From G963668605 sp963668605 (GTDB taxonomy: Bacteria; Acidobacteriota; Terriglobia; Bryobacterales; Bryobacteraceae), in the NCBI GenBank assembly GCA_963668605.1, contig OY764903.1, forward strand, positions 496,001 to 560,000: 64,000 nucleotides of DNA, given 5' to 3'. The notes under the pieces were generated by a model. It was given only the letters and a program-made list of their open reading frames with translations, was not told where the DNA came from and did not search any database. Each line of letters begins with the position of its first letter. The first letter of the stretch is position 1. Positions 1 through 9,500 of the stretch are shown here, piece by piece. Made by a program: the position numbers and the translations under genes.

Positions 1-264
1 TGCTTCACCAAGGACGGCCGCCTGATCGTCCATCTGCTCAACGATCAGGCATCTTACGGCCGCGGTGCGCCGCCGAACCCGGAGGGCTACGGGTTCCGCC
101 GCGAGATCATTCCAGTGCACGACCTGAAGGTGAGCATCAACCGCAGCGCAAAGCGCGTGCGGCTCGTTCCGGGCGGGCGCGAACTGCCCATCACTCGGAA
201 GGGCGGCGCCGTGGAAGTCACGGTGCCGAAGCTCGAGCTGCACTCCATGCTGGTCGTGGAGTAA
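1..264 (+). CDS. C-terminal end of a glycoside-hydrolase-like protein (5' end outside window)
   Basis: The frame is open from base 1 and ends at TAA 262-264, giving 87 residues. The piece reads RLIVHLLNDQ, then REIIPVHDLKVSI, then VTVPKLELHSMLVVE. The VHLLN...IIPVHDLKV pattern followed by a final beta-strand ending in 'vvE' resembles the C-terminal beta domain of bacterial beta-galactosidase-like or GH29/GH42-type hydrolases (family knowledge, from memory). The catalytic part is off the window, so the substrate cannot be named. It is convergent with the Oar receptor gene, whose stop codon lies only 3 bases further on. Confidence 0.55.
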   Translation, partial: CFTKDGRLIVHLLNDQASYGRGAPPNPEGYGFRREIIPVHDLKVSINRSAKRVRLVPGGRELPITRKGGAVEVTVPKLELHSMLVVE

Positions 265-267
265 GCC

Positions 268-3200
268 CTACCAGCTCAGCCGCAGCCCGAGCTGCAGCTC
301 GCGGGCGCCTTGCCCCGAATTCTGCAAGCTCAGGATGCCGCTCGAACTGTTCGGCAGCACTAGTCCCGCCATGTTCAGCACGTTGAAGAAATCCGCGTTG
401 AAGCGCAGGTTGAAGCGCTCGTTAATGCGCGTATTCTTGAACAGCGAGCCGTCCAGCGAAAACACCCTTGGCCCTGAGATGTACTGGTTGCGCCAGGGAT
501 GGAGGTTGGTATCCATAGCTATGCGCTGCGTCGTTCCGTTAGCCATGGGTACCCAGACGGTGTTGCTTTCGTAAAACTGCGACATCGGATCGCCCGCCAC
601 CGGGCCGCCCGCGGGCATCGGAATGATGGGCGTGTGGGCCGGCTTGTAGCTCTCCGGAACCCCCATCACGCCGTTCGGCTTCCCCTGCGCGTCATAGCTG
701 TTGATCCGGTTGGCCGGAATGTAGCCGTTGTAGTACAGGTACCCGGGATAGCACTGCCCCGAGCGGCAATCCTCGATCTTGTACTTCGTGCCGTATACTT
801 CCGCGTCTCCGAGAGTGCCCCAATTAGTGGTGGGCAGCGCGAAGTAGCGGCTGCGGACACTGCCGAACCCGGCGAACTGCCAGCCGCCGATCAGCCGGTC
901 CACCAGTCCACTGGCGTTCTGGCCGAACTTCTTGCCCTTGCCTGCGGGCAGGTCCACGAGCCAGTTCCACCGCACCCGATGCTTCGGGAGATCCGTATCC
1001 CGCTGGTAGTTGAGGAAGCGGTTCAGCTTTTGCGGGTCGGTAGGCACGGCGCCGGGCATGAACGAATCGGGCGCCTGGATCAGACTGTCGCTCCAGCCGT
1101 CCCCGCCCGCCCGGTATGCGTTGCCCATCACGTAAAAGAACTGGAACCCATAGCCTTTGGCGTAGCGCCGATCGAGCTCCAACTGCACGCCGTTGTAGTT
1201 TGACCAGCCCGAACGCTGGTACGTCTGAATGTCGCCGTAAGTGGTGTTGTCGAATTGCCGCCGCGCTACGCTGGCGTATTCACCGGTCGGTAGCGCCTTC
1301 CCCGTGGTGGTGAACCAGATGTAATTGGTCGGGTTCTGGTTGAACGCGGACCACTGCTCCAGGTTGTACCCGTGATTACCCACGTATGCCGCGCGAACCA
1401 CGATGCGGCTGGCCAGTTCCCTCTCTACCGTCAGGTTCCACTCCGCCACGCGGGTGGACGGCTGGTTCGGATCGAGGTAGTACGTGGTGAAACCGCCGCG
1501 CGAAACGTTCGGCGGGTTCTCGAATGTGAGGATGTTGCGCGTGTTCTCGCCGGCTACATACTGCGGCACCGAGCGCAGGCCGTAGTTCGGCAGGCCGTCC
1601 GGACTGCGAGCAGCGTCGTTCATCGGCACGGTAAAGGTCGCCTGGAACGGCGGGTCGTTGCGCAGTCGCGAATAGAAGGTGCGCACGTAGGGCGGATAGG
1701 TGAATAGCGAGAAGCCGCCCCGCACCACCGTGGTCTTCGCGCCGGAGGTCAAACGGTACGCGAACCCCACGCGCGGACCGAAATCCCACGGGTCGCCTTT
1801 GATTATGTTGCTCGGCAGGCCCGCCTGCTTCGCGGTGATGAACTTCACGCCGAGTTTGGTAAACGCACCGATAATCGAGGGCTCGGTGGCGCGGATGGCG
1901 TACATTTCGTCGAGCGTGGGCCGGTTGACGATCGATTTCGACTTCAGATCGAAGGTCGTGAGCAGCCCGTCCCGTTCCGACGTCGGCGGCTGGAACTCGT
2001 AGCGCAGCCCAAGGTTCAGCGTTAGCCGGGAGTTGACCCGCCAGTTGTCCTGGAAATATCCGGCGTACTCGCGGTCGCGGAAGTGGAACATGCCGTGCGC
2101 GAACGTGCTCTGGTAATTGGTTGGCAGGCCCAGGAAGAAATTGGCAGATTCATGCCCCGTACGCGGCGTCGCGGCGTAAGTGGCGCCGGAGGTGGGGTCG
2201 TACAGGCCCGTCTGCGGTCCGCTGAAACTCACCTGGCCGGAGCGCGCGCCGTCCGGCAGTTCGAAGAAGCGCTCCGCGCGGATGCGCACGCCGAATTGCA
2301 GTTCGTGCCGCCCGCTGATCTTAGTGAAGTTCTGATCGATGGTGGCTATCCAGGTGCGGTTGTTACGCTCATTGTCCGGCTGCTTGTACTGATAAAAGCC
2401 GGTGTTGATGATATTGGGGAATAGTTCGCCGCCGGCGGGGTTGGGCAGGTTCAACTGTTCGGCCCAGTTGCCGGGCGTGCCGCCCTTCACGTTGATGCGC
2501 TGATAGGCGTAGGTGCCCACGGTCTCGCTGAAGAACGTAGGCGAGATCGTGTGCGTCCAGGAAATCACTCCCGTTTCGTTGCGTCCGGGTGAAAACGTCA
2601 CGTTCGTCTCATCGTTGAGCGTGGGGAACGACGGGTCGTTGCCCATTCGCTTATCGTACTTATTGCCATGCGTGTAGCGCAGGAACAGGCGGTCTCTCTC
2701 GCTCAAGTTATGATCGAACTTCATGGTTTCGGCATGATCCCGGCGGATGGCCGGTCCTGGTGCGAAAAAGTTATCCCGCACTATCGGGTTGATATCGGTA
2801 TGGGTGGGCAGCGGGGTGATGTTGTAGAGATACTTGGCCAGCGGGCTCATACGGTTGACCGGAATCTGATTGCCGGCGAAGGGTTGCCGTTTCCACGTCT
2901 TCGAATCGGTGGTCCACGGATCGTAGATCGTGAAGGGGCGGCCCGTAGCATCGATGAGGCCGCTGAAATCGCCACCTCGCATGGCGGCGGTGGGAACCGT
3001 GGTGGACACCGTGTCGGCGGCGTAAGTCCGGTACGCCTCGTAATTGAAAAACCAGAAGGTTTTGTTGCGGCCGTCGTACACCCCGGGCAGGTACACCGGC
3101 CCGCCGCTCCAGAAACCGAACTCGTTGCGCACCAGGTGCGGCGGCTTATCGTAATAATCCTGGCGCTGCCGCGCCACGCCGATGCCGTTATTGCGCGCCG

Positions 3201-3921
3201 TTTCAAAAGCCGAGCCGTGGAACCGGTTGGTCCCACTGCGGGTGGTCAGGATTACCGTCCCCGGCCGGTTCATTTTCGCCGAGGAGCCATTCGACTCCAC
3301 GCGAAACTCCTCCACGGAATCGAGACCCGGAGGGCGCACGAAGACGCCGCCCAAGTCGCGGTTCTGCAATACCGCGCCGTCCTGCACCACGTCCAGGGCC
3401 GCCTGGGCCAAGCCGTAAGCCCGCGTGCCCTCAAGCCCCGGTGTGGTTGCGCCGATCAACGTAGTGATGGAGCGTCCGTTCAGTGGCAACTGATCGATGC
3501 GCTGGCGCTCCAGGGTGGCGCCCAGGGTGGAGTTGTCCACGTTGATGGGGTTGCTCACGTCCCCTGCAACGGTGACCTCGGTCGTCGTTCCGCTCACGGC
3601 CAGCACCGGTTCCACTACCGCCGCCTGCCCTGTCAGCACCACGAACTGCCCTTCCCACCTCTGCAGCCCCACGGACTCAATGGTGATGCGGTAGTGGCCC
3701 GGAGGCACGGAAGGAAACATGAAAAATCCGACACCCGTGGTAGTGGTGGTGGTCAGTACGGAAGTCGCCACGTGCAGTAGCTTAACGCTGGCGCCGGGTA
3801 GCACGGCGTCGGAAGCGTCGCGCACCGTCCCCTGCACCGCGCCCGCGCCCGTCTGGGCCTGCGATGGCACATTCAGAAGAATGACGATGGCAGTCAATAC
3901 GAATCTCCGCCAGTTGTTCAT
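268..3921 (-). CDS. Oar-like TonB-dependent receptor, copy 1 (carboxypeptidase-regulatory domain + plug + barrel)
   Basis: About 1,217 residues from ATG 3921, chosen because MNNWRRFVLTAIVILLNVPSQAQ is a clean signal peptide; an in-frame upstream ATG at 3960 would add 13 residues ahead of it. The order is signal peptide, a CarboxypepD_reg-like beta-sandwich (GAVQGTVRDASDAVLPGASV, with a GHYRITIESVG strand), a TonB plug-like part (LPLNGRSITTLIG; VEEFRVESNGSSAKMNRPG), then a long beta-barrel ending in an aromatic residue (LGLRLSW), as expected for BAM-dependent outer-membrane proteins. It probably imports or senses an oligosaccharide or peptide ligand through the outer membrane; the ligand is not inferable. 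No TonB-box call is made. Family assignment is confident, transport role inferred. Confidence 0.9.
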   Translation of the reverse strand: MNNWRRFVLTAIVILLNVPSQAQTGAGAVQGTVRDASDAVLPGASVKLLHVATSVLTTTTTTGVGFFMFPSVPPGHYRITIESVGLQRWEGQFVVLTGQAAVVEPVLAVSGTTTEVTVAGDVSNPINVDNSTLGATLERQRIDQLPLNGRSITTLIGATTPGLEGTRAYGLAQAALDVVQDGAVLQNRDLGGVFVRPPGLDSVEEFRVESNGSSAKMNRPGTVILTTRSGTNRFHGSAFETARNNGIGVARQRQDYYDKPPHLVRNEFGFWSGGPVYLPGVYDGRNKTFWFFNYEAYRTYAADTVSTTVPTAAMRGGDFSGLIDATGRPFTIYDPWTTDSKTWKRQPFAGNQIPVNRMSPLAKYLYNITPLPTHTDINPIVRDNFFAPGPAIRRDHAETMKFDHNLSERDRLFLRYTHGNKYDKRMGNDPSFPTLNDETNVTFSPGRNETGVISWTHTISPTFFSETVGTYAYQRINVKGGTPGNWAEQLNLPNPAGGELFPNIINTGFYQYKQPDNERNNRTWIATIDQNFTKISGRHELQFGVRIRAERFFELPDGARSGQVSFSGPQTGLYDPTSGATYAATPRTGHESANFFLGLPTNYQSTFAHGMFHFRDREYAGYFQDNWRVNSRLTLNLGLRYEFQPPTSERDGLLTTFDLKSKSIVNRPTLDEMYAIRATEPSIIGAFTKLGVKFITAKQAGLPSNIIKGDPWDFGPRVGFAYRLTSGAKTTVVRGGFSLFTYPPYVRTFYSRLRNDPPFQATFTVPMNDAARSPDGLPNYGLRSVPQYVAGENTRNILTFENPPNVSRGGFTTYYLDPNQPSTRVAEWNLTVERELASRIVVRAAYVGNHGYNLEQWSAFNQNPTNYIWFTTTGKALPTGEYASVARRQFDNTTYGDIQTYQRSGWSNYNGVQLELDRRYAKGYGFQFFYVMGNAYRAGGDGWSDSLIQAPDSFMPGAVPTDPQKLNRFLNYQRDTDLPKHRVRWNWLVDLPAGKGKKFGQNASGLVDRLIGGWQFAGFGSVRSRYFALPTTNWGTLGDAEVYGTKYKIEDCRSGQCYPGYLYYNGYIPANRINSYDAQGKPNGVMGVPESYKPAHTPIIPMPAGGPVAGDPMSQFYESNTVWVPMANGTTQRIAMDTNLHPWRNQYISGPRVFSLDGSLFKNTRINERFNLRFNADFFNVLNMAGLVLPNSSSGILSLQNSGQGARELQLGLRLSW

Positions 3922-4066
3922 AGCAACGGTATAGTACATTGGCGGCGGTAGGTAGGACAACCCCGTCGTGTCTAGGCGTCACTTGTCATTTGTCATTGTG
4001 CCTGCCACTTGTCACATACGTGAAGCGTTGCGGTGAGGTACTGACTGGTGACGCAGGGCTGTCTGC

Positions 4067-4792
4067 CTATATCGCCGCCGGACCGCGCCAGGGGATCAGC
4101 ATGGGGATCTGGCGGCGATACTTTTCATAATCATCGCCGAACTCGGTCCGGAGATCCGCCTCTTCGAGCCTTGCTCCGATGCAGATCCAGACGGTCCAGA
4201 GCACATTAAAGAGTAAACGGTCGGCGGTTAAGTCCGTGCACGACCAGAACAGAACGATGGCGCCGAGGTACCAGGGGTGCCGCACCCAGCGGTATGGTCC
4301 CCGGACGATGAATACTGACGCCGGCTGCGTAGTTCCGCTCAGGTACGCCTTGATGGGAGCAAGGCCGAACAGATCCTGGTCTCGCAGCGTGAACGCGCCC
4401 CAGACGAATAATGAGGCCGCCAGTAGCGCGCCCGCGTGCGCCGCCCAGTGGAGCGGGCCTTCAAGCACAAGCAAGTGGTCGTTGGTGGGCTGCCAAAGAA
4501 GAACCACGGCGGCTAGCACGAGGCCGGATACGATGCTGTAGACAGCCCGGTGATAGCGCTGCGGAATGACGCCGGAGATGCGGGCGCGGAACTGCCGGCG
4601 AACCATGCCGCTGTGCTGCAGGAAGAATGCGAAGGACAAGAGCGCATCCCAGCAGAGAACGCCGGATTCCGGCCATTGCGTAGGCACCGCGCTATGTGAT
4701 CCCACAGGGAATCCGACAAACAATGCCAGCGACCCGGCACCGCAGACAACGGCCAGGATCATGATGGAATGTGCGAGTAGTTTCTGTTTCAT
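4067..4792 (-). CDS. Isoprenylcysteine carboxyl methyltransferase (ICMT/PEMT) family membrane methyltransferase
   Basis: 241 residues. Several hydrophobic segments (LLAHSIMILAVVCGAGSLAL; ALLSFAFFLQHSG; AVYSIVSGLVLAAVVLLW; AGALLAASLFVWGAF) lead to the family hallmark VRGPYRWVRHPWYLGAIVLF (R-HP-Y-G) and a C-terminal EEADLRTEFGDDYEKYRRQIPMLIP. The C-terminal half carries the SAM-binding site in this family, which includes NnrU-like, PEMT and methanethiol methyltransferases; members methylate lipids, isoprenylcysteine or small thiols, and the substrate here is unknown. The start is supported by GGAGCAAGACT just upstream of ATG. It lies alone between the first Oar gene and the sulfatase operon. 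Confidence 0.8.
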   Translation of the reverse strand: MKQKLLAHSIMILAVVCGAGSLALFVGFPVGSHSAVPTQWPESGVLCWDALLSFAFFLQHSGMVRRQFRARISGVIPQRYHRAVYSIVSGLVLAAVVLLWQPTNDHLLVLEGPLHWAAHAGALLAASLFVWGAFTLRDQDLFGLAPIKAYLSGTTQPASVFIVRGPYRWVRHPWYLGAIVLFWSCTDLTADRLLFNVLWTVWICIGARLEEADLRTEFGDDYEKYRRQIPMLIPWRGPAAI

Positions 4793-4794
4793 AG

Positions 4795-5052
4795 TCTTGC
4801 TCCGTCGCTAAGACGGAGAGTACACCCAAAGGAATACGCGACGTCCTGGAAGTTGACGGGCGGACAAGTTCGCGGCATGATCAGGTTGCAATTGGCCGCC
4901 CTCAACGGAGGCGCGTCTTGAACAACGACGGTGCGAATGTCGACGCAGTCTATGGCGAATTCTACCCTGCATACACCGCTATCCGCCGCTACTTCGATAA
5001 ACTTCATCAGGAAGTGAACTCCTGGATCGAAGAGGCAAAACTGACAGCTTGA
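4795..5052 (+). other. Possible unrecognised small gene or gene remnant
   Basis: Between the methyltransferase and the sulfatase (302 bp) the plus strand is open from the TAG at 4792 to TGA 5050-5052. No ATG opens this frame; TTG 4918 would give 44 residues (LNNDGANVDAVYGEFYPAY... ...VNSWIEEAKLTA). The composition in the last 45 codons (Y, F, W, charged residues) is protein-like, but I recognise no family and a minus-strand frame overlaps it. It may be the tail of a decayed gene. A weak inverted repeat (ACTTAC-TTACA-GTAAGT) follows at about 5060-5076. Confidence 0.2.
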
Positions 5053-5094
5053 CACACTTGACTTACTTACAGTAAGTTCTCAACTTCAAGATCT

Positions 5095-6579
5095 TTAGAG
5101 TAGCCATTTGGGCGCGATCTGGTCCGTTTCGTCGGACGTGATGAGCCAGTCGAGCAGGCGGCCTTTCAGCTCCCTCACGGTCGCCTGATGTGCCGCATCT
5201 CCATAGACGTTGCGCGTTTCGCCCGGATCCTCCGCCAGGTCGTACAACTCTCCGCCGTGGCCCGGGTAGTAATTCAACTTCCAGCGCGCGGTTCGCACCA
5301 TCTTGGCGTCCGGATGGCGTATGCCCTTGATGCCTTCGCCGGGCACATAGAAGAAATCGCTCGTGCCGCCCGTGATGACCTCGGGGATGATGTTCTCCGC
5401 GAACACGGCGTCGCGTTCCTTCAGCAGACCGAGCCCCTGCACCCGCGCAGGCACAGGCACGCCGCACCACTCCAGCGCCGAGGGGACGATGTCCACCTGC
5501 TCCACAAGACCGGGGCGGACGCCTGGTGACAGCCGCCCAGGGAAGCGTACCAGCAGCGGCACGTGTACGGACGATTCGAAGAACACGTTCTTGTCCGTTA
5601 GCCCGTGCTCTAGCAACTGGGCGCCGTGATCGGAGGTGAAGACGACGGCTGTGTCGCCGGCGCGTCCCGAGCGTTCCAGTTCGTCGAGGATCCGCCCCAC
5701 TTCGTAGTCCACCATGGCGATCGATCCGTAATAGCTGCGGTAGATCCACTCCAAGCGCGTGCGGTCCATGTCGTACTGCGGCTTAAAGCGCAGGATCAGT
5801 CTCTGCACCGGCAGCGGCAGCTTCTGGATGTCGTCGAGCGACACCGGCGGCGCCAGTGGGATATCGATGTTGCTGAACATCGAGTCATAGGGCGGCGGCA
5901 CTGTGTAGGGCGAGTGCGGCTTGAAGAACGAGCAGTGCATAAAGAACGGACGCGGCCCGGCTGCGAACTCGCGCAGCATCCGGCAGCTCTGTTCGCCGGT
6001 CCAGTGCGTGGGCGTGAACTCGTAGGGAATGACGCCGCGGAACGGGTTGGCCGCCTTCTTCTCCACGGCATGGTAAGGCACGTCCCGTTGCGGATCGTTG
6101 GCATTGCGCCACCTCACATAATCGGAATACTTGTCCAGGGACGAGTTGCCGTCGTCGAGTTGGACGCTATCGAAACCGGTGGAGCGCGCGTGTTCAGACG
6201 TGGCAGGGGTGTAATGAAGCTTCCCGACCGACCCGGTCTGGTAACCCGCGTCTTGCAGCATCTTCTGGACGAAGACCTCGCGCGAGTCGCAGGGCGTGTA
6301 GTTGACGCGGTTCTTGTGGCTGTGCGGATAGCGTCCCGTGAGCAGGCTGATGCGCGAGGGTACACACACCGGCGCCTGGATGAAAGAGGCAGTGAAGTTG
6401 GCGCTGGCCGCGGCGAGACGATCCAGATTCGGCGTGCGGATGATGCGGTTGCCGTTGGCGCCGAGACAGTCGAAGCGGAACTGGTCGGCCAGAATCAGCA
6501 GGACATTCGGACGTGCGGCGGCGGACGCAAGGGAAGCGCCGGCCGTGGTTTCCAGGAATTCTCTTCGTGAGGTATTCAT
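5095..6579 (-). CDS. Tat-exported type I sulfatase
   Basis: 494 residues. The N-terminus MNTSRREFLETTAGASLASAA is a twin-arginine signal; PNVLLILADQFRFDCLG follows, with the metal-binding Asp of the alkaline-phosphatase superfamily. Cys72 lies in C-V-P-S-R-x3-L-T-G-R, the exact signature in which Cys is converted to formylglycine by a sulfatase-modifying enzyme. VFTSDHGAQLLEHG carries the second metal-binding group. It hydrolyses sulfate esters, probably of polysaccharides, in the periplasm. The start codon follows the stop of the upstream Oar gene by one base (TGA-T-ATG) with no Shine-Dalgarno of its own, so translation is probably coupled to the receptor. The maturase gene is not in the window. 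Confidence 0.93.
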   Translation of the reverse strand: MNTSRREFLETTAGASLASAAARPNVLLILADQFRFDCLGANGNRIIRTPNLDRLAAASANFTASFIQAPVCVPSRISLLTGRYPHSHKNRVNYTPCDSREVFVQKMLQDAGYQTGSVGKLHYTPATSEHARSTGFDSVQLDDGNSSLDKYSDYVRWRNANDPQRDVPYHAVEKKAANPFRGVIPYEFTPTHWTGEQSCRMLREFAAGPRPFFMHCSFFKPHSPYTVPPPYDSMFSNIDIPLAPPVSLDDIQKLPLPVQRLILRFKPQYDMDRTRLEWIYRSYYGSIAMVDYEVGRILDELERSGRAGDTAVVFTSDHGAQLLEHGLTDKNVFFESSVHVPLLVRFPGRLSPGVRPGLVEQVDIVPSALEWCGVPVPARVQGLGLLKERDAVFAENIIPEVITGGTSDFFYVPGEGIKGIRHPDAKMVRTARWKLNYYPGHGGELYDLAEDPGETRNVYGDAAHQATVRELKGRLLDWLITSDETDQIAPKWLL

Positions 6580-6580
6580 A

Positions 6581-9500
6581 TCAAAAAAGGAGCTTCAAGC
6601 CGAATTGTATCTGCCGCGCGGCATTGTCCGTGCCGGTGATCTGTCCGAAGGCCACGGCATTGAAGTTCTGGTTCGGGAGGCTGAAGCTGGGCGTGTTGGT
6701 CAGGTTGAAGGCCTCCGCACGGAACTGCAGCGAGAGCCTCTCCACCAGTTTGAAATTCTTGAACAGGGAGAAGTCGAGGTTCTTCAGTCCCGGCCCGCGC
6801 ACATCCGGCAGCGTGCGGCCCACGTTGCCGAACGTGAACGGCGCCGGCTGCGTGAACGCCTTCGTATCGAAGTAGCGGCTGAGCCGGTCTTTCACCGAGC
6901 CCGGGAGCTTGGCGCTGACGCCCGTGCTGTTGGGGCGCAGGATGTTATTGCCGGAGTTCGACGTGTTGGTAGTGGAAAGCGCGAGCGGCTGGCCGCCCTG
7001 GAACCTCAGGATGCCGTTCATCTGCCAGCCGCCGACGAAGGCGTCGAGGAGACGGTGCATGCTCCCGCCGATGAGCCGCCCGCGCCCGAACGGCAGCGTA
7101 TAGACAAAGCTGGCCACGAAGTTCTGCGCGATATCGTTGGACGAAATCGCACGCTCGTTCTTCCGGTCGTAGATGTTCTGGATGTTGGCGTTGCGGCCTA
7201 CGTTTGAGATGATCGAGAAATCGTCGATCAGCTTGGCGTCCGTATAGGAGGCCAGCAGGCTGAGGCCGTTGGCGAAGCGCTTCTCGATCTTGATCTGCAG
7301 CGAGTGGTAGATGGAGGAAGCGCCGGTCCAGTAGAGCGGATTCACCGTCGTGAACTGCGGGAAGGCGCGCAGCAGGAAGCTCTGCGGCACCGTGGCGGTG
7401 GCCAGCGCCCCGCTCGTGATCAATCCATAGAACGGGTTCTTCACCTGCTGCTGGAGCGCCGTGCCGAGCTTGAGCTGGTCGGCCGTCAACTGGTTGAGGT
7501 TGGCCGTGCCTTCGCCGGACTGCGTCAGGTGCAGCGCGTGGCTGCCCACGTAACCCACTTCCACCATGAAGTCGCCCTTCAACTGCTGCTGCACGTTGAA
7601 ACTCCAGTTTTCCGAGTACGGCACCACGCTGTCGCCCTGCAGGCTGGCGCTGATGACCGAGCCCACGGCGGTCATCAGGCCCTGGCTATTACCCACCACC
7701 GGGGTGAAGCCGTCCGGGAACGGATTGCGCAGGTAGTTGGTCGGCCGGAGACCGTCCTGGCTGCCGACGAACGTCGTGTCGGCGCGATAGCCGAAATTGC
7801 CGACCGTTCCTCCGGCGGCGCGCAGGGACGGGGCATAAAAAATGCCCGCACCGCCGCGCAGCACTGTGTTCTGCGCCGCCTGGTAGGCAAAGCCGAGACG
7901 CGGCGCGAAGTTGTTCGTGTCCGCGGGAAATTGCTGGGCGCTCACGCCGTTTACTCCGGCGAATACCAACCCGCCCTTCAGATTCGGCAGCCCGCTGGGA
8001 CCAGCCAGCGGCGACGCCACGTTCGGGTCGAAGACGTTGACGCGGTTGTAGCGCTCATGGCGCGGGATCTCCAACTCATAACGCAAGCCGAGATTCAGGG
8101 TCAGCTTGCGGCCGATCTTCCAGTCGTCGGCGAAATACCAGGCCCAGTACGTGCTCTGCGTCGATACGCACTTGAAGCAGCGGGTTTGCACACCAGCGCC
8201 CGACCCGAGCAGCAGCGTCGCGATGCCGTCGCCCGCGACTGCCGTTGCGGCATTCGGGTTCGGACCCTGAGTCAACGTCTTGTCGAACGTGAAGTTCCCC
8301 ATGGTATCCGCTATCTCGCTGTTGTTCACCCGAACCAGCCGCGCTTCGAAGCCGAACTTCAGTAGGTGGCCGGTCAGCACCTTGCTGTTGTTCAGGCTCC
8401 AGTTATGGGTCTCGAACGCATTGTGGCGGAAGAAACTGTTGGCGCCCAGCGAAAGATAGCCGGTCGGCGCAAAGGTTGGGAAGTAGAGTGCGTCGGAGTT
8501 GGCGTTGAGGTAGGAGGGGAATCCCAGGGTCGCCGGATCGAAACCCGCGCTGCGCGGGCTGAATTGGAGCAGCGTGCGGCCAAAGCCGTAGCGGAAGTCG
8601 ATCAGAAACGTCGGCTTCAGGCTGAACGTGTAGTCGAAGGCCGCATTATTGGAAATCTGCGGCTGGTAGGAATCGCCCTGCGCGACCGCAATGTCGGACG
8701 GGAAGCGGTTGGCAATGCCCTGATCGAAGTTGCGGTGCGAAAAGCGGATGAAGAAGCGATTGCGGTCGTTGATATTCTCGTCGCCTTTGATGTCGTAAGC
8801 ATAGCTGTTGGTCGGCGCCGTCCCCGGCAGGGCCAGGTTGTTCGTGCCGCCGAGGTTGTCGGGCGTCCGGTTGGGCAGCGGATAGTATTTCACGACGTTA
8901 CGCGCCACCGGGTCGATGCGCGACGGCGGAATCACGTTGCCGGGGAACGCGGTGCGCACGTAGCCCGTGCCCGCCGCCGTGGTCGTCGTCGGATCGTAAA
9001 TCACCACCTGGTTACCGGCGGAATTGATGGTCTTGGAAAAGTCTCCGCTCCGCTGCGATTCCGTGGGTACGGTGGTTGTAAGGTTGCTTTGCGAACGCTC
9101 GCGCAGCCCTTCGTAATTGAAGAAGAAGAACGTCCGGTTGCGGCCGTTGTACAGCTTCGGAATGTACACCGGACCGCCGGCCGATGCGCCGAACTGATTG
9201 CGCTTGAAGTTGGTCAGCGGCAGTCCCCGCTGGTTGGCGAAATAGCCGTTGGCATCGAGCTTGGAGTTGCGCAGGAACTCGTACGCGCTGCCGTGCAACT
9301 GGTTCGTACCCGACTTGTAAACCAGGTTAATGATGCCACCGCTCGTGCGCCCGAACTCCGCCGAGTAGCTGTTGGTCTGCACCCTGAACTCCTGCACCGC
9401 GTCCACCGATGGATACACCGTGAAGCCCTGAATCGGGTTCACCAGCGGAGGTGAGGAAGGAATGCCGTCGGCCAGAATCTCATTGGCGCCCGGACGTCCG

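Noticed and set aside
2668..3780. Long plus-strand open frame (370 codons) inside the first Oar receptor
   Set aside because: It is the high-GC antisense shadow of the receptor gene; Arg/His/Ala-rich composition and no family features.
3975..4018. Three spaced (C)TTGTCA words (CACTTGTCATTTGTCATTGTG...CACTTGTCAC) suggesting an operator array
   Set aside because: They are short, irregularly spaced and between the starts/ends of unrelated genes; nothing shows which gene they would control.
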